A stretch of DNA of 6,092 nt. Source: Gammaproteobacteria bacterium (lineage in GTDB: Bacteria; Pseudomonadota; Gammaproteobacteria; UBA6429; Thiohalophilaceae). Where the stretch lies: the NCBI GenBank assembly GCA_024641445.1, contig JAHEDA010000152.1:1-6092 (forward strand), written 5' to 3'. Shown piece after piece: positions 5,280-6,092 of the stretch. The translations under genes were made by a program, and so were the position numbers. The first letter of the stretch is position 1. The number at the start of each line of letters is the position of its first letter. The notes beneath the pieces were generated by a model, which worked only from the letters and a program-made list of their open reading frames with translations, made no database searches and was not told the DNA's origin.

Positions 5280-6092
5280 TGAGCATTCAAAATACTCCAA
5301 ACGGTTTCAAGCTGGATACATCTGGCAAGCGCGTGGTGGTTGACCCGGTAACACGCATAGAGGGCCACATGCGCTGCGAGGTGAATGTAGATAGTAATAA
5401 TATCATCCGCAATGCCGTCTCGACCGGGACCATGTGGCGAGGCCTGGAGGTTATCCTTAAAGGCCGCGACCCGCGCGATGCCTGGGCCTTCACCCAGCGT
5501 ATTTGCGGCGTTTGCACGGGCACTCACGCGCTGACTTCGGTACGGGCGGTAGAAGATGCGTTGAAGATTCAGATACCTGAAAACGCAAACTCCATTCGAA
5601 ATATCATGCAGCTGACGTTACAGGCACACGATCACCTGGTGCATTTTTATCACCTGCATGCCCTGGACTGGGTCAATCCGGTCAATGCGCTGAAGGCCAA
5701 TCCCAAGGCAACTTCGGAGTTGCAACAAAAGGTCTCACCCCACCATCCGAATTCATCACCGGGTTATTTCCGTGATGTGCAGAATCGCCTGAAGAAGTTT
5801 GTCGAGAGTGGACAACTTGGGCCGTTCAAGAATGGTTACTGGACCAATCCAGCCTATCTGTTACCACCCGAGGCCGACCTCATGGCGGTAACACACTACC
5901 TTGAGGCCCTGGACTTCCAGAAAGATATTATGAAGATCCGTGCCATCTTTGGTGGCAAGGACCCGCATCCCAACTGGTTGGTAGGTGGTGTGCCCTGTGC
6001 CATCAATGTCGATGGCGTGGGTTCGGTCGGTGCCATCAATATGGAAAGCCTGAACCACGTCTCGTCGATCATCGATCAGACCAAGACCTTTA
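5279..6092 (+). CDS. hupL: [NiFe] uptake hydrogenase large subunit, 3'-truncated by window
   Basis: This frame starts at ATG 5279, sharing one base with the hupS TAA, with GGGAGGG 8 bases upstream. It stays open to the window end: 271 codons, less than half of the roughly 600 expected. It encodes the NiFe-centre subunit, which splits H2. Visible marks are DPVTRIEGH (22-30), RGLEVILKGRDP (54-65) and the L1 motif RICGVCTGTHA (74-84), whose C76 and C79 are the N-terminal pair of active-site cysteines. The long VGGVPCAINVDG segment is also present. The C-terminal cysteine pair (DPCxxCxxH) and the endoprotease-cleaved tail lie outside. The subunit lacks its own signal and is expected to ride with HupS through Tat. 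A cytochrome b gene and maturation genes would be expected downstream. No frameshift is seen in the visible part. Confidence 0.96.
   Translation, partial: MSIQNTPNGFKLDTSGKRVVVDPVTRIEGHMRCEVNVDSNNIIRNAVSTGTMWRGLEVILKGRDPRDAWAFTQRICGVCTGTHALTSVRAVEDALKIQIPENANSIRNIMQLTLQAHDHLVHFYHLHALDWVNPVNALKANPKATSELQQKVSPHHPNSSPGYFRDVQNRLKKFVESGQLGPFKNGYWTNPAYLLPPEADLMAVTHYLEALDFQKDIMKIRAIFGGKDPHPNWLVGGVPCAINVDGVGSVGAINMESLNHVSSIIDQTKTF

Noticed and set aside
4671..5300. Long antisense open frame of 209 codons opposite hupS
   Set aside because: It lies wholly opposite a certain gene with intact motifs, has no recognisable domain, and is explained by codon bias of the + strand gene.

Overview
The window is a bacterial nitrogen-fixation and hydrogen-uptake locus, entirely on the + strand. 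Gene content and order (cysE-like, TPR protein, nifW, nifZ, nifM, clpX, then hupS-hupL) match the distal part of the nif cluster of Gammaproteobacteria such as Azotobacter vinelandii, where cysE1, a small ORF, nifW, nifZ, nifM and clpX2 follow nifUSV. Here a group 1 uptake hydrogenase comes directly after clpX. Base composition is moderate rather than the high GC of Azotobacter. A diazotrophic gammaproteobacterium, for example a sulfur-oxidising or phototrophic lineage, is a reasonable guess, but the species cannot be read from the sequence.

Region 1 (1-3906) looks like one transcription unit of six genes. It begins inside a serine O-acetyltransferase, whose 5' part and promoter lie outside the window. 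A TPR-like protein of unknown function, NifW, NifZ, the prolyl isomerase NifM and a complete ClpX paralogue follow. Gaps are 2, 14, 2 and 13 bases, and nifM and clpX overlap by 8 bases. The products serve nitrogenase supply and quality control: O-acetylserine for cysteine and Fe-S/cofactor sulfur, NifW/NifZ for MoFe-protein maturation or protection, NifM for Fe-protein (NifH) folding, and ClpX for unfolding or turnover of Nif proteins.

Region 2 (3907-4202) is an AT-rich intergenic stretch. It holds a weak hairpin after clpX, a perfect 8-bp inverted repeat, and a strong sigma-54 (RpoN) -24/-12 promoter about 50 bases upstream of hupS.

Region 3 (4203-6092) holds the complete small subunit of a membrane-bound [NiFe] uptake hydrogenase, with a Tat signal and the six-cysteine proximal-cluster signature of O2-tolerant enzymes. 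It is followed with a 1-base overlap by the first 271 codons of the large subunit, which runs off the window. The hydrogenase would recycle H2 released by nitrogenase.

Nothing in the window requires a wholly unknown system. The points most worth a second look are the O2-tolerance cysteines beside a nif operon, the sigma-54 promoter with its adjacent palindrome, the nif-specific ClpX with an altered RKH loop, and the uncharacterised TPR protein.
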